Source: JBOGWY01 sp050694015
GTDB taxonomy: Bacteria > Actinomycetota > CADDZG01 > WHSQ01
Direction of reading: 5' to 3'
DNA: 7,275 nucleotides
Assembly (NCBI GenBank): GCA_050694015.1
Contig: JBOGWY010000262.1
Location: forward strand, 1 to 7,275
Position 1 is the first letter of the stretch, and each line of letters begins with the position of its first letter. Shown piece by piece: positions 5,738-7,275 of this stretch. A program made the position numbers and the translations under genes. The notes beneath the pieces are model-generated. The model saw only the letters and a list, made by a program, of their open reading frames with translations. It did no database searches and had not been told where the DNA came from.

Positions 5738-5743
5738 CACGCT

Positions 5744-5751
5744 CTCCTCCC
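5744..5751 (-). promoter_or_regulatory. Shine-Dalgarno GGGAGGAG of the proline-rich gene
   Basis: Reading on the minus strand, GGGAGGAG stands a few bases before GTG 5740 and ATG 5737, a suitable distance for either. Its upstream end overlaps the last bases of the inverted repeat at 5750-5766. Confidence 0.75.
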
Positions 5752-5766
5752 AGGAATAGGTCCTGG
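5750..5766. promoter_or_regulatory. Short inverted repeat between divergent genes, possible operator or SD-masking hairpin
   Basis: CCAGGA-ATAGG-TCCTGG is a perfect 6-5-6 palindrome in the intergenic region shared by the proline-rich gene (-) and the CapA-like gene (+). It could be a repressor site or, in the minus-strand RNA, a small hairpin touching the SD of the proline-rich gene. It is short enough to be chance. Confidence 0.3.
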
Positions 5767-5824
5767 CTCATTCCCCAGCATCGCGCCTCTGAGGGCACTC
5801 GTCGTACGCCGCGTGATACTTGGC

Positions 5825-5828
5825 GGAG
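5825..5828 (+). promoter_or_regulatory. Shine-Dalgarno GGAG deciding the CapA-like start
   Basis: GGAG is 6 nt before GTG 5835 but directly abuts ATG 5829, which is too close to be used. This favours GTG 5835; TTG 5820 has no site. Confidence 0.5.
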
Positions 5829-5834
5829 ATGCCC

Positions 5835-6785
5835 GTGACCGTCTGTCTCGCCGGCGACACGATGCTCGGACGCGGCGTCGCCGAGGTCCTCCGATCCGGC
5901 GGCGGACCCGTCGTCTCCGATGAGATCTGCGATCTCGCTTCCGACGCCGATCTGTTCCTCGTCAACCTCGAATGCTGCATCTCCACGCGCGGAGAGCCGT
6001 GGGGTGAACCCGGAAAACCGTTCTTCTTCCGCGCTCCTCCCAGCGCGACCGATGTCCTGAACGACCTCGGCGTCGACTGCGTCACGCTGGCCAACAACCA
6101 CGCGCTCGATTTCGGGTACGACGCGCTGCTCGATACGTTTGGCTATCTCGACGAGGCCGGCATCGCGTGGATCGGCGCAGGTCCGGACTCTGCAGCCGCG
6201 AGACGGTCCCGTGTTCTCTCCGTGGGCGACGTGAGCATCGAGACGATCGCGATCGCCGATCACCCCGCCTCCTACGCGGCGACGGACGACGTGCCCGGCA
6301 TCGCGTACGCGGATCTCCGCGCCGAGGTCCCCGGATGGGTACTCGAAGCGGTACGCGCGAGCACCGCCGACGTCGTGGTCGTGACGCCGCATTGGGGCCC
6401 GAACATGGTCGGCGAGCCCGTCGCTCACGTGAGTCGTGCGGCCTCCGATCTCACAGGCGCGGGAGCAACGCTGATCGCCGGTCATTCCGCCCACGTCTTT
6501 CACGGAGTGGATGGCTCGATCCTGTTCGACCTCGGGGACTTCATCGACGACTACGCGACCGACCCGGTCCTGCGGAACGATCTCGGTTTGTTGTGGTTCG
6601 TCATCGTCGAGTCGCGTCGAGTCGCGCGTATCGAGGCGGTCCCGCTCGTACTCGATTACTGCTTCACGCGCGTCGCTACCGGCGCGGATGCCGCATGGAT
6701 AGAACATCGGTTCCGCAGCGTCTGTGATGCGTTCGGCTCCCGGGTTTCGACGGAGAACGGGCGCCTCGTGGTGGAGGTCGGCTAG
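5835..6785 (+). CDS. CapA-family protein (poly-gamma-glutamate synthesis CapA-like, calcineurin-like phosphoesterase fold)
   Basis: A 316-aa protein with the full CapA motif set: AGDTMLGRG (6-14), FLVNLECCIS (41-50), FFRAPPS (64-70), VTLANNHALDFG (83-94), GIAWIGAG (109-116), VVTPHWG (182-188), GAGATLIAGHSAHVFHG (208-224) and FDLGDFIDDY (231-240). The Asp, Asn, His and GHSAH residues are those expected to bind two metals in this metallophosphatase-like fold. The family is named for CapA of the Bacillus capsule operon, but most members outside capsule clusters have no proven reaction. Unlike membrane-anchored CapA this one begins directly at the first strand, with no signal peptide or TM anchor, and no capB/capC neighbours are present, so a cytosolic role is more likely and capsule synthesis doubtful. 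ATG 5829 (two residues longer) is the alternative start. The gene converges on the GNAT gene with a four-base overlap. Confidence 0.88.
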   Translation: MTVCLAGDTMLGRGVAEVLRSGGGPVVSDEICDLASDADLFLVNLECCISTRGEPWGEPGKPFFFRAPPSATDVLNDLGVDCVTLANNHALDFGYDALLDTFGYLDEAGIAWIGAGPDSAAARRSRVLSVGDVSIETIAIADHPASYAATDDVPGIAYADLRAEVPGWVLEAVRASTADVVVVTPHWGPNMVGEPVAHVSRAASDLTGAGATLIAGHSAHVFHGVDGSILFDLGDFIDDYATDPVLRNDLGLLWFVIVESRRVARIEAVPLVLDYCFTRVATGADAAWIEHRFRSVCDAFGSRVSTENGRLVVEVG

Positions 6786-7275
6786 GGCTTCACCTCATCG
6801 CGCAGGATCGACCAGATCTCGAGATCGTGGTACGTGCCGTCGTGGAACCAGCAGCCACGCATCACGCCCTCGAAGGTGTAACCGGCCTTCTTTGCGACCC
6901 GCCGCGACGGCTCGTTGTCGGGATGGATGTTGAGCTGCAGACGGTTGGTCCGTTTCGCGGCGAAGAGATACCGGGTCAGCAGCTGCACGGCCTCGGTCGT
7001 ATAGCCCTTGCCGGTGTGCTGGTCACCGAAGATCAGGTAGGAGAGCTCGTATCCCACGAGGTAGTTGGTGATCGGGAAGAACTCGATCTCCCCGACGATC
7101 GCGTCATCGCGATCGATCATCAGCAGCATGCCCTCGTCCTTCCCCCAGAACCCGTCCTGCTGGAAGTCGCTGCGGAACTTCGTCTCGGAGTACAGGTTCC
7201 AGGGAAAGAAGGAGCCGCGATACCGGAGATCGTTCAAGTGGATGAAGAGAACATCGAGGTCTGCCCCATGAACGA
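6782..7275 (-). CDS. GNAT family N-acetyltransferase (RimJ/RimL-like), N-terminus outside window
   Basis: At least 163 residues are visible and the frame stays open to the window edge (HGADLDVLFIHLNDLRYRG...), so the true start is beyond 7275; the TTG at 7237 is an internal leucine codon. The acetyl-CoA binding signature is present in ELSYLIFGDQHTGKGYTTEAV (Q-x-x-G-x-G, about visible residues 85-90). It follows the strand IVGEIEFF and precedes the conserved IHPDNEPSRRVAKKAGY (116-132) and TFEGVMRGCWFHDGTYHDLEIWSIL. The layout matches RimJ/RimL-type acyltransferases that modify N-terminal or small-molecule amines. The FFPWNLYSE and GCWFHDGTYHD segments mark a specific subfamily seen in actinobacteria, whose substrate I do not know. 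It is convergent with the CapA-like gene and shares a CTAG with its stop. Confidence 0.88.
   Translation of the reverse strand, partial: VHGADLDVLFIHLNDLRYRGSFFPWNLYSETKFRSDFQQDGFWGKDEGMLLMIDRDDAIVGEIEFFPITNYLVGYELSYLIFGDQHTGKGYTTEAVQLLTRYLFAAKRTNRLQLNIHPDNEPSRRVAKKAGYTFEGVMRGCWFHDGTYHDLEIWSILRDEVKP

Noticed and set aside
5532..6707. Long minus-strand open frame (about 390 codons) antisense to the CapA-like gene and continuous with the MTH938-type gene
   Set aside because: The MTH938 domain occupies only the last 111 codons. The rest is Arg/Asp/Val-rich shadow sequence typical of the antisense of GC-rich genes and contradicts the complete CapA motif set and the proline-rich gene.
7065..7271. 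Plus-strand frame antisense to the GNAT gene
   Set aside because: Ser/Arg-rich shadow of a clear acetyltransferase frame; no SD or family.

Overview
The window is GC-rich DNA with dense, short-spaced genes. GTG starts and strong G/C at third codon positions fit a high-GC Gram-positive, most likely a deep-branching actinobacterium (Thermoleophilia-like). That placement is an inference from composition and from the style of several proteins (the USP-like protein, the methyltransferase tail, the nicotinamidase/NAPRTase pair). No marker gene in the window proves it. I see no mobile element, CRISPR array, rRNA or tRNA.

Layout from left to right. (1) Positions 2-292 hold the C-terminal end of a class I SAM methyltransferase (+). 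It converges, with a 12-bp gap, on a six-TM membrane protein of unknown function (305-1087, -). (2) After a 159-bp divergent intergenic region comes a two-gene unit (+): a universal-stress-protein-like protein (1247-1678) and, two bases after its stop, a 63-aa protein carrying a classical C2H2 zinc-finger pattern (1681-1872). (3) The clearest metabolic unit is on +: nicotinamidase pncA (1970-2554), nicotinate phosphoribosyltransferase pncB (2551-3894, ATGA overlap) and a SixA-like histidine phosphatase (3928-4446). PncA and PncB together turn nicotinamide into nicotinate mononucleotide for NAD salvage. (4) After a 167-bp intergenic region without a recognisable gene comes a secreted 172-aa four-cysteine protein (4614-5132, +). 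It ends at a strong hairpin terminator (5150-5182) that can also serve the convergent unit on the right. (5) That minus-strand unit is a 68-aa protein that is about half proline (5531-5737), followed through a TAGTG stop/start overlap by an MTH938-type protein (5196-5531). (6) Divergent from it is a CapA-like metallophosphatase-type protein (5835-6785, +). Its stop codon shares a CTAG palindrome with the stop of a convergent GNAT acetyltransferase (6782 to beyond 7275, -), whose N-terminus lies outside the window.

Most genes are ordinary housekeeping or accessory actinobacterial genes. The items most worth a second look are the proline-rich micro-gene coupled to the MTH938 protein, the C2H2 mini-protein coupled to the USP-like gene, and the histidine phosphatase with an RHT motif attached to the NAD-salvage pair. 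I did not find convincing evidence of a wholly new defence or mobile system. Starts of several genes were chosen from Shine-Dalgarno positions and differ from the longest open frames. Promoter -35/-10 elements could not be called with confidence in any intergenic region.
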